Assembly (NCBI RefSeq): GCF_035594125.1
Contig: NW_026973728.1
Coordinates: forward strand, 1 to 64,000
Direction of reading: 5' to 3'
From: Scylla paramamosain
Taxonomy: Eukaryota; Arthropoda; Malacostraca; Decapoda; Portunidae
Length of the DNA stretch: 64,000 bases
Within the stretch, counting starts at the first letter, position 1. Each line of letters opens with the position of its first letter. A program made the translations under genes and the position numbers. Below the pieces are notes generated by a model. It did not search any database, was not told the DNA's origin, and was given only the letters and a program-made list of their open reading frames with translations. This document shows positions 36,871 through 49,100 of the stretch, in pieces.

Positions 36871-39830
36871 GAAATATCAAATTATGGAAAAATGCAGGGA
36901 AATTTTGTAAAAAAAAAATCATTATGAAAAAAATAATATTAGCTTTTTTCCGGAGTTATGTTCCAAACACTGAAGTGCATGCAAAGCCACCTATTTGGAG
37001 AAATTACTCGAATTTACTAGAAACCTGTCTTTTGAGTGTTTTTTTTTTCAGCAATTTCAACAATATTACTGAAAACGTGTCTTTTCAGTGATTTATGTAG
37101 AAAAACGGTAAAACGGATGCAAACCAACCAATATGAAGAAATAGAATAACATTACCAGAAAAAAATATTTTTATGTGTTTTTGAGCTTGTTACCAACAAC
37201 AAATTTCGAAAATGGATGAAACGCACTCTATATTAGGAAAGAAAAAGGCATTACAAGAAATGTGTATAATGAGTGTTTTATAGTTTCACAAGAACCACAA
37301 GGCAAAAAACTCAAAAACTCGTGTACATAAAGAAGTTTCTTACATACCAAAATGCTGAAACTCATGAATAACACTTTTAATTGAGAAACAGAACTACCTT
37401 ACCAAATGTGTGTATTAGACAAGTTTCTTACATACCAAAATACTGAAGCTCATGAATAACACTTTTAATTAAAAAACAGAACAACCAAAAAGCTGAAACT
37501 CATGAATAACACTTTTAATTGAGAAACAGAACTACCTTACCAAATGTGTGTATTAGACAAGTTTCTTACATACCAAAATAATGAAGCTCATGAATAACAC
37601 TTTTAATTAAAACACAGAACAACCTTATTAAATGCCTGTATTTTGAGTGTTTTTCACATTTTTAGTTACCAAAACCCCAAATTCCATGCGGGAAAAAAAT
37701 AATATTACCAGAAAATGTCTTTCGAGTGTTTTTGAGAGTGTTAGGCAATAAACCACTAAAAAGCAGGGCAATCACATTACATGGGAATAAAACCAACTTT
37801 TACTAAGAACTTGCTTTTAGGTATTTTTGAGCTCATTACATACCAAAACGCTAAAAATGCATACAAAACACCTTTTATGGACAAAAAGTATAACATTACC
37901 AAAAACATGTATTTAAATACATGCAAAGAACCTTATGTTTGGGAAACGAAAGGATATTACGAGAAATATGTATTATGAGTGTTTTTAAGTTCCCTAAGTA
38001 TTAAAAAGCTAAAACCCACAAATAACTCTCTTTATTTAGAAAAAAAACTAAACAAATATAAAATAAAAAAATAGGATTTATTTATTTATTTTTGTAATCA
38101 TCTTCATAGATACCGAGATGCCAAAATTCTGGGGAAATTCCGGGCTATTATATGAGAAAAGAAAATTATCAAAAAAGTTAATTTTAGTTTTTTCTTTTTT
38201 CGGACTAGTATATACCAAACCCTAAAGTGCATGCAAAGCCTCCTATATGAGGAAATTAAACGACCTTAAAAGAAATCTGTCTTTTGAGTGCTTTTCAGAA
38301 TGTTAGGCACCAAAAAGATAAATAAATAAGGAACACTTTATATGGGAATCCAAAACAAAATTGCTGAAAACGTGTCTTCCCGGTGTTTTACGTAGAAAAA
38401 CGCTAAAATGGATGCAAACCAACCAATATCAAGAAATAAAAAAAAAAAAAAACATTACCAAAAAGGTATATTTTGAGTGTTTTTGAGCTTGTTACCTACA
38501 AAAAAACTGCTAAAATTGATACAAAGCACTCTATATTGGGAAACAGAGGGACATTGCGAGAAAAGTGTATAATGAGTGTATTATAGTTCTAAAGAACAAC
38601 AAGGCAAAAAACGCAAAAACACGTGTATATGGAAAAGTTTCCTAGATACCAAAATGATGAAACTCATGAATAACACTCTTAATTGAGAAACAGAACAACC
38701 TTACCAAATTCGTGTGTTTTGAGTGTTTTTCATATTCTTAATTACTAAAAAGGCAATTTTCATACGAAACCAGATTTATATGGGAAATCATGACATTTCT
38801 AGAAAAATGTCCTTTGAATGTTTTTGAGCGTGATAGGCAATAAAGCACTAAAAAGCAGGGCAATCACTTTTCATTGGAATAAAATCAATTTTTACCAAGA
38901 ACTTGCCTTTAAATGTTTTTAAGCTCCTTATATACAAAACCGATAAAACGCATGCAAAACAAACTTTATGGAGAAACAGAATAACCTTACCAAAAACATG
39001 TAATGTCGGTGTTTTTTTATCATGTTATCTATAAAAAACGCTCAAATACATGCAAAGAACATTATGTTTGGGAAACAGAAGGACATTACGAAAAACGTGT
39101 ATTATGAGTTTTTTTTTTAAGTTCCCTAAGTACCAAAAAGCTAAATCCTAGAAATAACACTCTTTATTTAGAAAAAAAAAGGAATTTTTTGATTTTCATC
39201 TTCATAGGTACCGAGATGCCAAAATTCTGGGAAAATTCAGGAAAATTTTATGAACCAAAGAATATTATTAAAAAAGTTAATTTTAGCTTTTTTTTCGGAA
39301 TGTTATGTACGAAACCCTAAAGTGCATGCAAAGCCTCCTATATGAGGAAATTAAACGACCTTACCAGAAATCTGTCTTTTAAGTGTTTTTCAGCATGTTA
39401 GGCACCAAAACGATAAATAATAAAGAACTCACTCTATATATGAATCCAAAAAGAAAACTACTGAAAATGTATCTTTTCAGTGTTTTACGTAGAAAAACGC
39501 AAAAACTCGTGTATATAAAGAAGTTTCTTAGATAGAAAAATGCTGAAACTCATGAATAACAATCTTAATTGAGAAACAGAACAACCTTAGCAAATGCATG
39601 TATTTTGAGTGTTTTTCATATTCCTAGGTAGCAATACACAAAATAGCATGCGAAACTAGCTTTATGAGGGAAAAAAATGACATTACCAGAAGTGTGTTTT
39701 AATTGTTTTTCAGCATGTTAGGCAATGAAGTACTAAATAGCAGGGCAATCACATTACATATGAATAAAACCAATTTTTACCAAGAACTTGCCAATATGTG
39801 TTTTTGAGCTCCTCACATACCAAACCGCTA
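36865..39830 (+). repeat. ~16-kb super-repeat, copy 3 (partial)
   Basis: This region is collinear with copy 2 at an offset of 16.03-16.12 kb. The landmarks 36865 and 38109 match 20834 and 21988. The unit at 39207 matches 8230 of copy 1, including the GGAATTTTTT lead-in and the GAACAAAAGAATATT or GAACCAAAGAATATT ending. The monomer 3-to-5 fusion lies near 39,500. The part corresponding to 2836-4954 is missing here because of the 3.54-kb absence, but it is present inverted in the right arm. Confidence 0.82.
37355..37628 (+). repeat. 137-bp tandem duplication in the left arm only
   Basis: CTGAAACTCATGAATAACAC occurs at 37355 and 37492, and TGTGTATTAGACAAG recurs with the same 137-bp step. The right arm (about 48,350-48,470) has a single copy, so the duplication arose in the left arm after the inverted duplication, or was lost from the right arm. 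Confidence 0.85.
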
Positions 39831-41466
39831 AAACGCATGGAAAACAAACTTTATGGAGAAACAGAATAACATTACCAAAACATGTATTTTGAGTGTTTTT
39901 GATAATGTTATCTATAAAAACGCTTAAATACATGCAAAGAAGCTAATGTTTGGGAAACGTAAGGACATTACGAGAAACGTGTATTATGAGTGTTTTTAAG
40001 TTCCTTAACTACTAAAAAGCTAAAACCCACAAATAACACGTTATTTAGAAAAAAAAACAAAATAAAAAAAATAAATAAAAGGACCCTTTTTTTTTTTTTT
40101 TTTGTTATTCACCTTCATAGGTACCGAGATGCCAAAATTCTGGGAAAAATTAGGGCAATTATATGATAAAAGAATATTATAAAAAAAGTTGATATTAGCT
40201 TTTTTTCTGACTGTTATGTACCAAACAGTAAAGTACATGCAAAGCCTCCTATATGAGGAAATTAAACGAACTTACTAGAAATCTGTGTTTTGAGTGTTTT
40301 TCAGCATGTTAGGCACCAAAACGATCAATAATAAGGAACTCACTCTATATGGCAAACCAAAACAAAATTACTGAAAACGTGTCTTCTCAGTGTTTTACGT
40401 AGAAAGACGCTAAAAAGAATGCAAACCAACCAATATCAAAAAGTAGAAAAACATTATCAAAAAGATATATTTTGAGTGTTTTTGAGCTTGTTACCTATAA
40501 AAAAAACGCGAAAATTGATAAAAAAAAGCACTTTATATTGGGAAACAAAAGGACATTGCGAGAAAAGTGTATAATTAATGTTTTATAGTTCAAAAGAACC
40601 AAAAGGCAAAAAACGCAAAAACTCGTGTAAATGGAGAAGTTTCCTAGATACCAAAATGCTTAAACTCATGAATAACACTCTTAATTGAGAAACAGAACAA
40701 CTTTACTAAATGCGTGTATTTTCAGTGCTTTTCACATTCTTAGTTACCCAAATCCCAAATTGCATGCGAAACCAGCTTTATGTGGGAAAATAATGACATT
40801 ACCAGAAAAGTGTCTATTGAGTGTTTTTGAGCGTGATAGGGAATAGAGCACTAAAAAGCAGCACTTTACATGGCAATAAAAAAAATTTTTACGAAGAACT
40901 TGCCTTTAAGTTTTTTCAGATCCTTATATACCAAAACGCTAAAACGCATGCAAAACACACTTTATGGAGAAAGAGAATAACATTACCAAAAACATACATT
41001 TTGCATGTTTTTGGCAAAATTTGGGCAAAATTTAGGAAATTATGAGTCAATGATCAAAAAAGTTAATTTTAGCTTTTTTTTTCGTACTTTTATGTACCAA
41101 ACCCTAAAGTGCATGCAAAGCCACCTATATGGGGAAATTAAACGTCTTTGCCAGAAAACTGGCAAAGACTGAGTGTTTTTCAGCTTGTTAGGCACCATAA
41201 CATGCGTCACTCTATATGGGAATCTAAAACAAAATTACTGAAAACGTGTCTTTTCGGTGTTTTACGTAGAAAAACGCTTAAACGGATGCAAACCAACCAA
41301 TAAGAAGAAATAAAATTACATTACCAGAAAGGTACATTTTGAGTGTTTTTGAGCTTGTTACCTACAAAAAACGCGAAAATGGATGCAAAGCACTCCCTAT
41401 TGGGAAACAAAAGGACATTACGAGAAACGTGTATAATGAGTGTCTTATTATTTTTCAGCAAAAGAA

Positions 41467-41490
41467 CTTGTGGTTCACAAGAACTACAAG
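41467..41490. repeat. Hairpin insertion in monomer 5, copy 3
   Basis: CTTGTGGTTC, loop ACAA, then GAACTACAAG have one mismatch, as at 14214. The mirrored copy is at 44466-44489. Confidence 0.85.
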
Positions 41491-42438
41491 GCAAAAAACG
41501 CAAAAATTACTGTATATAAAGAAGTTTCTTAGATACCAATATGCTGAAACTCATGAATAACAATATTAATTGAGAAACAGAACAACCTTACCAAATGCGT
41601 GTATTTTGAGTGTTTTTCACATTCTTAGTTAGCAAACCCCAAATAGAACGCGAATCTATGTTGGAAAAAAAAATGACATTACCAGAAGTGTCTTTTGAGT
41701 GTTTTTGAGCGTTTTAGCAATAAATTATAAAAAAAAAAAAAAACAGGGCAATCACATTACATGGGAATAAAACCAACTTTTACCAAGAACTTGCCTTGAA
41801 GTGTTTTTGACCTCCTTACAAACCAAAACGCATGGAAAAAACTCCTTAATGGAGAAGCAGAATAACATTACTAAAAACATGTGTTTTAAGTGTTTTTGAT
41901 CATGTTATCTATAAAAACGCTTAAAAACATGCAAAGAACCCTATGTTTGGGAAACGAAATTACATCACGAGAAACGTGTATTAGGACCGTTTTTAAGTTC
42001 CTTAAGTAACAAAACGTTAAAACCCACAAATAACACTCTTTATAGAGAAAAAAAAATAAATAAAATAATAGCATTTTTTTATATTGATTTTCATAGGTAC
42101 CAAGATGCCAAAATTCTGCCAAAATTCAGGGAATTTATGTGGAAAAAAGAACATTATCAAAAAAGTTAATTATCGCTCTTTTTCGGATTTTTATGTTCCA
42201 AACTCTAAAGTGCATGCCACCTATATAAGGAAGTTAAACGACTTTACTAGAAACCTGTCTTTTCAGTGTTTTCCAGCATGTTAGGCACCAAAACGATAAA
42301 TAATATGGAAGTCAGTCAATATGTGAATCAAAAACAAAATTACTGAAAACGTGTCTTTTCAGTGTTTTACGTAGAAAAACGCTAAAACGGATGCAAACCA
42401 ATAAATATGAAGAAATAGAATAACATTACCAAAAAGTG

Positions 42439-43477
42439 TTTTTTAGCTTTTTACCTACAAAAAACGCGCAAATGGATGGAAAGCACTCTATATTGGGAAG
42501 CAAAAGGACATTACGAGAAACGTGTATAATGAGTGTTTTATAGTTTCACAAGGCAAAAAACGCAAAAACTCGTGTATATAGAGAAGTTTCTTAGATACCA
42601 AAACGCTAAAACTCATGAATAACACTTTTAATTGAAAAACAGAACTACCTTACCAAATGTGTGTATTTTGAGTGTTTTTCACATTCTTAGTTACGAAAAT
42701 TCCAAATTACATGCGAAACTACCTTTATGGAGGAAAAAAAATTACATTACCAGAAAAGTGTCTTTTGAGTGTTTTTGAGCGTTATATGCAACAAAACACT
42801 AAAAAGCAGAACAATCACATTATATTGGAATAAAAACAAATTTTACGAAGAACTTGCCTTTAAGTGTTTTTTAACTCCTTACATACCAAAACGCTAAACG
42901 CATGCAAAACAACCTTTATGAAGAAACAGAATAACATTACCAAAAACATGTATTTTGATTGTTTTTGATCATGTTACCTATAAAATCGCTTAAATACATT
43001 CAAAGAACCCTATGTTTGTGAAACGAAAGGACATTACGAAAATCGTGTATTATGAGTATTTTTAAGTTCCTTAAGTACCAAAAATCTAAAACCCACAAAT
43101 AACACTCTTTATAGAGAAAAAATAATTAAAAAAATAGATTTTTTTTTTTTATTCATCTTCATAGGTAACGAGATGCCAAAATTCTGAGAAAATTTAGGGA
43201 AATTATTTGAAAAAAACATAAAAAAAAAATGATTTTAGCTTTTTCCGGAGTTATGTACGAAACCTGGAAGTGCATGCATATGGGGAAATTACACGACTTT
43301 ACAAGAAACGTGTCTTTGGGTGTTTTCAGCAATTTCAACAATATTACTGAAAACGTGTCTTTTCAGTTTTAGCGTAGAACGCTAAAACGGATGCAAACCA
43401 ACCAATATGAAGAAATAGAATAACATTACAAAAAAGTAGAGTGTTTTTGAGCTTGTTACCTACAAAAACCTACCTAC
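42439..43477 (+). repeat. Asymmetric spacer of the large inverted repeat (1,039 bp)
   Basis: This is one HOR unit (landmark 43164) that lies between the arms and has no mirror. The left arm ends at CATTACCAAAAAGTG (42438) and the right arm begins at its reverse complement (CACTTTTTGGTAATG from 43478). The unit itself is ordinary plus-strand monomer sequence until the last bases. Confidence 0.87.
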
Positions 43478-43490
43478 CACTTTTTGGTAA
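43455..43490. other. Fold-back joint at the inverted repeat centre
   Basis: Monomer 4 text TTGTTACCTACAAAAA is followed by CCTACCTAC instead of the expected ACGCG, and then by the minus-strand CACTTTTTGG. The 9-base piece looks like a filler made of CCTAC copied from the ACCTAC immediately upstream. Confidence 0.82.
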
Positions 43491-44193
43491 TGTTATTCTA
43501 TTTCTTCATATTTATTGGTTTGCATCCGTTTTAGCGTTTTTCTACGTAAAACACTGAAAAGACACGTTTTCAGTAATTTTGTTTTTGATTCACATATTGA
43601 CTGACTTCCATATTATTTATCGTTTTGGTGCCTAACATGCTGGAAAACACTGAAAAGACAGGTTTCTAGTAAAGTCGTTTAACTTCCTTATATAGGTGGC
43701 ATGCACTTTAGAGTTTGGAACATAAAAATCCGAAAAAGAGCGATAATTAACTTTTTTGATAATGTTCTTTTTTCCACATAAATTCCCTGAATTTTGGCAG
43801 AATTCTGGCATCTTGGTACCTATGAAAATCAATATAAAAAAATGCTATTATTTTATTTATTTTTTTTTTCTCTATAAAGAGTGTTATTTGTGGGTTTTAA
43901 CGTTTTGTTACTTAAGGAACTTAAAAACGGTCCTAATACACGTTTCTCGTGATGTCCTTTCGTTTCCCAAACATAGGGTTCTTTGCATGTTTTTAAGCGT
44001 TTTTATAGATAACATGATCAAAAACACTTAAAACACATGTTTTTAGTAATGTTATTCTGCTTCTCCATTAAGGAGTTTTTTCCATGCGTTTTGGTTTGTA
44101 AGGAGGTCAAAAACACTTCAAGGCAAGTTCTTGGTAAAAGTTGGTTTTATTCCCATGTAATGTGATTGCCCTGTTTTTTTTTTTTTTATATAT

Positions 44194-44249
44194 AATTTAT
44201 TGCTAAAAAACTAAATTTATTGCTAAAAATTTATTGCTAATTTATTGCT
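44194..44249. repeat. Four-copy AATTTATTGCT array, right arm only
   Basis: AATTTATTGCT occurs at 44194, 44214, 44228 and 44239. The left arm partner near 41,720 has one copy (AGCAATAAATT). The gain accounts for the 40-base change in mirror sum between the two sides (85,916 to 85,956), so it is a new local expansion. Confidence 0.87.
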
Positions 44250-44465
44250 CAAAAACACTCAAAAGACACTTCTGGTAATGTCATTTTTTTTCCAACATAG
44301 ATTCGCGTTCTATTTGGGGTTTGCTAACTAAGAATGTGAAAAACACTCAAAATACACGCATTTGGTAAGGTTGTTCTGTTTCTCAATTAATATTGTTATT
44401 CATGAGTTTCAGCATATTGGTATCTAAGAAACTTCTTTATATACAGTAATTTTTGCGTTTTTTGC

Positions 44466-44489
44466 CTTGTAGTTCTTGTGAACCACAAG
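44466..44489. repeat. Hairpin insertion in monomer 5, mirrored copy of 41467
   Basis: CTTGTAGTTC, TTGT, GAACCACAAG have the same single mismatch as the left-arm copy, confirming arm homology. Confidence 0.85.
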
Positions 44490-46129
44490 TTCTTTTGCTG
44501 AAAAATAATAAGACACTCATTATACACGTTTCTCGTAATGTCCTTTTGTTTCCCAATAGGGAGTGCTTTGCATCCATTTTCGCGTTTTTTGTAGGTAACA
44601 AGCTCAAAAACACTCAAAATGTACCTTTCTGGTAATGTAATTTTATTTCTTCTTATTGGTTGGTTTGCATCCGTTTAAGCGTTTTTCTACGTAAAACACC
44701 GAAAAGACACGTTTTCAGTAATTTTGTTTTAGATTCCTATATAGAGTGACGCATGTTATGGTGCCTAACAAGCTGAAAAACACTCAGTCTTTGCCAGTTT
44801 TCTGGCAAAGACGTTTAATTTCCACATATAGGTGGCTTTGCATGCACTTTAGGGTTTGATACATAAAAGTACGAAAAAAAAGCTAAAATTAACTTTTTTG
44901 ATCATTGACTCATAATTTCCTAAATTTTGCCCAAATTTTGCCAAAAACATGCAAAATGTATGTTTTTGGTAATGTTATTCTCTTTCTCCATAAAGTGTGT
45001 TTTGCATGCGTTTTAGCGTTTTGGTATATAAGGAGCTGAAAACACTTAAAGGCAAGTTCTTCGTAAAATTTTTTTTTATTACCATGTAAAGTGCTGCTTT
45101 TTAGTGCTCTATTCCCTATCACGCTCAAAAACACTCAATAGACACTTTTCTGGTAATGTCATTATTTTCCCACATAAAGCTGGTTTCGCATGCAATTTGG
45201 GATTTTGGTAACTAAGAATGTGAAAAGCACTGAAAATACACGCATTTAGTAAAGATGTTCTGTTTCTCAATTATTAAGAGTGTTATTCATGAGTTTAAGC
45301 ATTTTGGTATCTAGGAAACTTCTCCATATACACGAGTTTTTGCGTTTTTTGCCTTTTGGTTCTTTTGAACTATAAAACATTAATTATACACTTTTCTCAC
45401 AATGTCCTTTTGTTTCCCAATATAAAGTGCTTTTTTATCAATTTTCGCGTTTTTTTATAGGTAACAAGCTCAAAAACACTCAAAATATATCTTTTTGGTA
45501 ATGTTTTTCTACTTTTTGATATTGGTTGGTTTGCATTCTTTTTAGCGTCTTTCTACGTAAAACACTGAGAAGACACGTTTTCAGTAATATTGTTTTGGTT
45601 TGCCATATAGAGTGAGTTCCTTATTATTGATCGTTTTGGTGCCTAACATGCTGAAAAACACTCAAAACACAGATTTCTAGTAAGGTCGTTTAATTTCCTC
45701 ATATAGGAGGCTTTGCATGTACTTTACTGTTTGGTACATAACAGTCAGAAAAAAAGCTAATATCAACTTTTTTGATAATATTCTCTTATCATATAATTGC
45801 CCTAATTTTTCCCAGAATTTTGGCATCTCGGTACCTATGAAGGTGAATAACAAAAAAAACAAAAGAGTGCTTTTATTTATTTTTTTTATTTTGTTTTTTT
45901 CTAAATAACGAGTGTTATTTGTGGGTTTTAGCTTTTTAGTAGTTAAGGAACTTAAAAACACTCATAATACACGTTTCTCGTAATGTCTTTACGTTTCCCA
46001 AACATTAGCTTCTTTGCATGTATTTAAGCGTTTTTATAGATAACATTATCAAAAACACTCAAAATACATGTTTTGGTAATGTATTCTGTTTCTCCATAAA
46101 GTTTGTTTTCCATGCGTTTTAGCGGTTTG

Positions 46130-49100
46130 GTATGTGAGGAGCTCAAAAACACATATTGGCAAGTTCTTGGTAAAAATTGGTTTTATTCATATGTAATGTG
46201 ATTGCCTTGCTATTTAGTACTTCATTGCCTAACATGCTGAAAAACATTTAAAACACACTTCTGGTAATGTCATTTTTTTCCCTCATAAAGCTAGTTTCGC
46301 ATGCTATTTTGTGTATTGCTACCTAGGTATATGAAAAACACTCAAAATACATGCATTTGCTAAGGTTGTTCTGTTTCTCAATTAAGATTGTTATTCATGA
46401 GTTTCAGCATTTTTCTATCTAAGAAACTTCTTTATATACACGAGTTTTTGCGTTTTTCTACGTAAAACACTGAAAAGATACATTTTCAGTAGTTTTCTTT
46501 TTGGATTCATATATAGAGTGAGTTCCTTATTATTTATCGTTTTGGTGCCTAACATGCTGAAAAACACTTAAAAGACAGATTTTTGGTAAGGTCGTTTAAT
46601 TTCCTCATATAGGAGGCTTTGCATGCACTTTAGGGTTTGGTACATAACATTCCGAAAAAAAAACTACAATTAACTTTTTTAATAATATTCTTTGGTTCAT
46701 AAAATTTTCCTGAATTTTCCCAGAATTTTGGCATCTCGGTACCTATGAAGATGAAAATCAAAAAATTCCTTTTTTTTTTTTTCTAAATAAAGAGTGTTAT
46801 TTCTTGAATTTAGCTTTTTGGTACTTAGGGAACTTAAAAAAAAAACTCATAATACACGTTTTTCGTAATGTCCTTCTGTTTCCCAAAGATAATAATCTTT
46901 GCATGTATTTAAGCGTTTTTTTATAGATAACATGATAAAAAAACACCGACATTACATGTTTTTGGTAAGGTTATTCTGTTTCTCCATAAAGTTTGTTTTG
47001 CATGCGTTTTATCGGTTTTGTATATAAGGAGCTTAAAAACATTTAAAGGCAAGTTCTTAGTAAAAATTGATTTTATTCCAATGAAAAGTGATTGCCCTGC
47101 TTTTTAGTGCTTTATTGCCTATCACGCTCAAAAACATTCAAAGGACATTTTTCTAGAAATGTCATGATTTCCCATATAAATCTGGTTTCGTATGAAAATT
47201 GCCTTTTTAGTAATTAAGAATATGAAAAACACTCAAAACACACGAATTTGGTAAGGTTGCTCTGTTTCTCAATTAAGAGTGATATTCATGAGTTTCATCA
47301 TTTTGGTATCTAGGAAACTTTTCCATATACACGTGTTTTTTGCGTTTTTTGCCTTGTTCTTTTGAACTATAATACACTCATTATACACTTTTCTCGCAAT
47401 GTCCCTCTGTTTCCCAATATAGAGTGCTTTGTATCAATTTTAGCATTTTTTTTATAGGTAACAAGCTCAAAAACACTCAAAATATACCTTTTTGGTAATG
47501 TTTTTTTTTTTTTTTCTATTTCTTGATATTGGTTGGTTTGCATCCATTTTAGCGTTTTTCTACGTAAAACACCGGGAAGACACGTTCTCAGTAATTTTGT
47601 TTTGGATTCCCATATAAAGTGTTCCTTATTTATTTATCTTTTTGGTGCCTAACATTCTGAAAAACACTCAAAAGACAGATTTCTTTTAAGGTCGTTTAAT
47701 TTCCTCATATAGGAGGCTTTGCATGCACTTTAGGGTTTGGTATATACCAGTCCGAAAAACAAAAAAAAAACTAAAATTAACTTTTTTGATAATTTTCTTT
47801 TCTCATATAATAGCCCGGAATTTCCCCAGAATTTTGGCATCTCGGTATCTATGAAGATGATTAACAAAAAAAAAATAAATAAATCTTATTTTTTTATTTT
47901 ATATTTGCTTAGTTTTTTTTCTAAATAAAGAGATTTATTTGTGGGTTTTAGCTTTTTAATACTTAGGGAACTTAAAAACACTCATAATACATATTTCTCG
48001 TAATATCCTTTCGTTTCCCAAACATAAGGTTCTTTGCATGTATTTAAATACATGTTTTTGGTAATGTTATACTTTTTGTCCATAAAAGGTGTTTTGCATG
48101 CATTTTTAGCGTTTTGGTATGTAATGAGCTCAAAAACACCTAAAAGCAAGTTCTTAGTAAAAGTTGGTTTTATTCCCATGTAATGTGATTGCCCTGCTTT
48201 TTAGTGGTTTATTGCCTAACACTCTCAAAAACACTCGAAAGACATTTTCTGGTAATATTATTTTTTTCCCGCATGGAATTTGGGGTTTTGGTAACTAAAA
48301 ATGTGAAAAACACTCAAAATACAGGCATTTAATAAGGTTGTTCTGGTTTTTAATTAAAAGTGTTATTCATGAGCTTCAGTATTTTGGTATGTAAGAAACT
48401 TGTCTAATACACACATTTGGTAAGGTAGTTCTGTTTCTCAATTACAAGTGTTATTCATGAGTTTCAGCATTTTGGTATGTAAGAAACTTCTTTATGTACA
48501 CGAGTTTTTGAGTTTTTTGCCTTGTGGTTCTTGTGAAACTATAAAACACTCATTATACACATTTCTTGTAATGCCTTTTTCTTTCCTAATATAGAGTGCG
48601 TTTCATCCATTTTCGAAATTTTTTGTTGGTAACAAGCTCAAAAACACATAAAAATATATTTTTCTGGTAATGTTATTCTATTTCTTCATATTGGTTGGTT
48701 TGCATCCGTTTTACCGTTTTTCTACATAAATCACTGAAAAGACACGTTTTCAGTAATATTGTTGAAATTGCTGAAAAAAACACTCAAAAGACAGGTTTCT
48801 AGTAAATTCGAGTAATTTCTCCAAATAGGTGGCTTTGTATGCACTTCAGGGTTTGGAACATAACTCCGGAAAAAAGCTAATATTATTTTTTTCATAATGA
48901 TTTTTTTTTTACAAAATTTCCCTGCATTTTTCCATAATTTGATATCTCGGTACCTATGAAGATGAATAACAATTTTTTTTTCTCTATAAAGTATTATTTG
49001 TGAGTTTTAGCTTTTTGGTACTTAAGGAACTTAAAAACACTCATAATACATGATTTTCGTAATGTCCTTTTCTTATACAAACATAGGGTTCTTTACATGT

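Larger units (their letters stand above)
25322..42438 (+). repeat. Left arm of the large inverted repeat
   Basis: This region is mirrored base for base, apart from scattered differences and a few indels, by 43,478-64,000. Paired landmarks give constant coordinate sums within segments. The sum is 85,916 next to the centre, 85,956-85,960 from about 38 to 41.5 kb, and 89,302-89,323 from about 25.6 to 36 kb; the steps are the indels listed separately. The left limit given is only the partner of base 64,000, so the true arm may extend further left. By eye the arms differ at about one base in a hundred, far less than neighbouring HORs differ from each other. Confidence 0.9.
30767..43477 (+). repeat. 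HOR array block 5 (plus), up to the fold-back centre
   Basis: Landmarks are at 31175, 32283, 33771, a partial one near 33945, 35055, 36865, 38109, 39207, 40120, a partial one near 41010, 42097 and 43164. Irregular units include a long 1,488-bp unit at 32283-33771 with a repeated monomer 6-9 segment. Another lacks monomer 12 near 36,010 (GGACATATAAAAA joined to TTAGCTTTTTTCC). The unit near 41,010 has monomers 10-11 lost. The first two units match 16549 and 17653 at an offset of about 14.63 kb. Confidence 0.9.

Noticed and set aside
36747..37091. 114-codon open frame on the plus strand
   Set aside because: It crosses the 36,857 deletion joint between two HOR monomers and an A/T tract. It is open by chance because stop codons were lost at the joint.
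42439..43477. Spacer of the inverted repeat as a distinct functional element
   Set aside because: It is a normal HOR unit with the usual monomer order and landmark. Its only oddity is the last ~10 bases at the joint.
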